Source: Flavobacteriales bacterium UBA4011 (GTDB lineage Bacteria; Bacteroidota; Bacteroidia; Flavobacteriales_D; Crocinitomicaceae). From it: DNA of 7,272 nucleotides. The translations under genes and the position numbers were made by a program. Where the stretch lies: assembly GCA_002384725.1 (NCBI GenBank), contig DGBF01000194.1, forward strand, positions 1 through 7,272, written 5' to 3'. Positions 6,226 to 7,272 of the stretch are shown in pieces. Position 1 is the first letter of the stretch, and each line of letters opens with the position of its first letter. A model generated the notes under the pieces. That model was given only the letters and a program-made list of their open reading frames with translations, made no database searches and was not told the DNA's origin.

Positions 6226-7272
6226 CTTTTAAATGTTCTCTTTTTGTTTCGTTCAAAATCTTCGAAGACAAATTCTCCGAGTCCTTGTAATGAGGTATAA
6301 AATGCTTTTCCGTTATTGTGTTCTGTAAAATCGTGCACGAATTCTTGCAAATATGGATCAGTTGCCACCATAAATGTTGTTACGGGTATTTTCAACCTCC
6401 TTGCCGCTTTTGCGAGCGAATAGCATTTATTTAAAATCTTTTGGTCCAAGCCAAAACTATTCTTGTAATATTTTCCATCTTCAACCAAACAAGTTGGCTT
6501 TCCATCAGTAATCATGAAAATTTGTTTGTTCGCATTCTTCTTTCTTCTCAATAAATCCATTGCCAATTCTAAACCAGCTACTGTATTCGTATGATATGGA
6601 CCAACTTTCAGATATGGCAAGTCTTTGATTTCAATTTGCCAAGCGTCGTTTCCAAATACGATTATGTCAATTGTATCTTTCGGGTATTTGCGCTTGATTA
6701 ACTCAGACAAAGCCATGGCCACCTTCTTCGCAGGTGTAATTCTATCTTCACCATATAGAATCATGGAATGCGAAATATCTATCATCAATACCGTGCTCGT
6801 TTGTGTTTTGTATTCACTTTCTCGAATAACCAAATCACTTTCCTTCATAGAAAATTCGCCTATACCATTGTTGATTTGGGCATTTTTCATGGATTCCAGC
6901 ATAGCAATATCTTGGAGAGAATCACCAAATTGATAATCCCTGGTGTTGCTTGAAGCTTCATCGCCAATTCCACCTAATCGTGAAACGTGATCGCCACCCT
7001 TCCCTTTTTTCAATTTACCAAAAATATGATCCAGGGCTTGCTGACGGATGGCTTGTTCCGTTTTGGCTGTTAACCCCATCCCTCCACTTCCAGGTTCAGG
7101 GTCATCTTTTATATAGCCGCGGTCTTTCAGTTCTTGGATGAAATCACCAATTCCATAATTAGGTGTTGTCAATTTGTATTCCTTGTCCAATTCTGTCAGC
7201 CAAGAAATCGCTTCATCTACCTCGCCACTTGTATAGGTAAGCAATTGCTTAAAAAGGTCGAAAAGCTTTTCA
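6222..7272 (-). CDS. VWA-domain protein, partner of the AAA+ ATPase (5' end beyond the window)
   Basis: The frame stays open to the window edge. Upstream of the TTG at 7244 the codons read EKLFDLFKQ and continue smoothly into LLTYTSGEVDEAISWL, so that TTG is not the start and the N-terminus lies outside. About 349 residues are visible. The first 150 are a helical, charged region with a glycine-rich linker (DDPEPGSGGMG). The VWA domain follows, with an intact metal-ion-dependent adhesion site: DISHS (visible residues 165-169), a threonine in HTNTVAGL (Thr228 or Thr230) and the aspartate of ITDGKPT (Asp256). No signal peptide or membrane segment is visible, so a cytoplasmic location is likely, though the extreme N-terminus is unseen. 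VWA proteins beside MoxR- or ChlI-type ATPases act as metal-dependent adaptors that link the ATPase ring to a client, as BchD/ChlD does in magnesium chelatase. The stop overlaps the ATPase start as ATGA. Confidence 0.93.
   Translation of the reverse strand, partial: EKLFDLFKQLLTYTSGEVDEAISWLTELDKEYKLTTPNYGIGDFIQELKDRGYIKDDPEPGSGGMGLTAKTEQAIRQQALDHIFGKLKKGKGGDHVSRLGGIGDEASSNTRDYQFGDSLQDIAMLESMKNAQINNGIGEFSMKESDLVIRESEYKTQTSTVLMIDISHSMILYGEDRITPAKKVAMALSELIKRKYPKDTIDIIVFGNDAWQIEIKDLPYLKVGPYHTNTVAGLELAMDLLRRKKNANKQIFMITDGKPTCLVEDGKYYKNSFGLDQKILNKCYSLAKAARRLKIPVTTFMVATDPYLQEFVHDFTEHNNGKAFYTSLQGLGEFVFEDFERNKKRTFKR

Noticed and set aside
6625..7141. Plus-strand open frames opposite the VWA gene
   Set aside because: They overlap the intact VWA domain on the other strand, including its metal-site motifs, and show no features of their own.
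1..7272. Defence island, prophage, insertion sequence, CRISPR array or RNA gene
   Set aside because: No nuclease, transposase, integrase, regular repeat-spacer pattern or tRNA/rRNA-like sequence was seen by eye, and the AAA+/VWA pair has no defence-type effector beside it in this window.

Overview
The window looks like chromosomal DNA from a member of the Bacteroidota, most likely Flavobacteriales or a close relative. This rests on AT-rich coding sequence, very tight gene packing, a lipoprotein signal and beta-barrel protein of the usual Bacteroidota style, a TatA with a long charged tail, and a perfect match to the Bacteroidota -7 promoter consensus (TAnnTTTG) before tatA. The genus cannot be fixed from the sequence alone. 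Nine protein genes fill almost the whole window. No RNA gene, insertion sequence, CRISPR array or prophage gene is visible, and the longest stretch without a gene is 76 bases (4671-4746).

Left block, plus strand (1-1934): the 3' end of an M61-family peptidase with a C-terminal PDZ domain, then, three bases later, a lipoprotein with five Asp-box (BNR) repeats, probably a sialidase-fold beta-propeller. This block meets the minus-strand genes tail to tail, with the two stop codons overlapping at 1931-1934.

Right block, minus strand, read from 7272 down to 1931: a von Willebrand factor A (VWA) protein cut by the window edge; a MoxR/ChlI-type AAA+ ATPase joined to it by an ATGA start/stop overlap; a 76-base gap with a possible promoter; tatA (twin-arginine translocase pore subunit); a YdjA-like nitroreductase; an unrecognised protein with one C-terminal membrane segment; a predicted outer-membrane beta-barrel protein; and a DUF985 cupin. 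From tatA to the cupin the spacings are +8, -16, +34 and +2 bases, so these five genes are probably one transcript.

The clearest functional unit is the AAA+/VWA pair. Pairs of this kind act as ATP-driven chaperones, for example in metal insertion or complex maturation, by analogy with magnesium chelatase I/D and MoxR/VWA systems; the client is unknown here. The tatA-to-cupin genes mix export, redox, envelope and unknown functions and look like a housekeeping operon rather than a dedicated system. I found no convincing evidence of a new defence or mobile system. The best candidates for new biology are the client of the AAA+/VWA pair, the unrecognised membrane protein at 3221-3628, and the Asp-box lipoprotein paired with the M61 peptidase.
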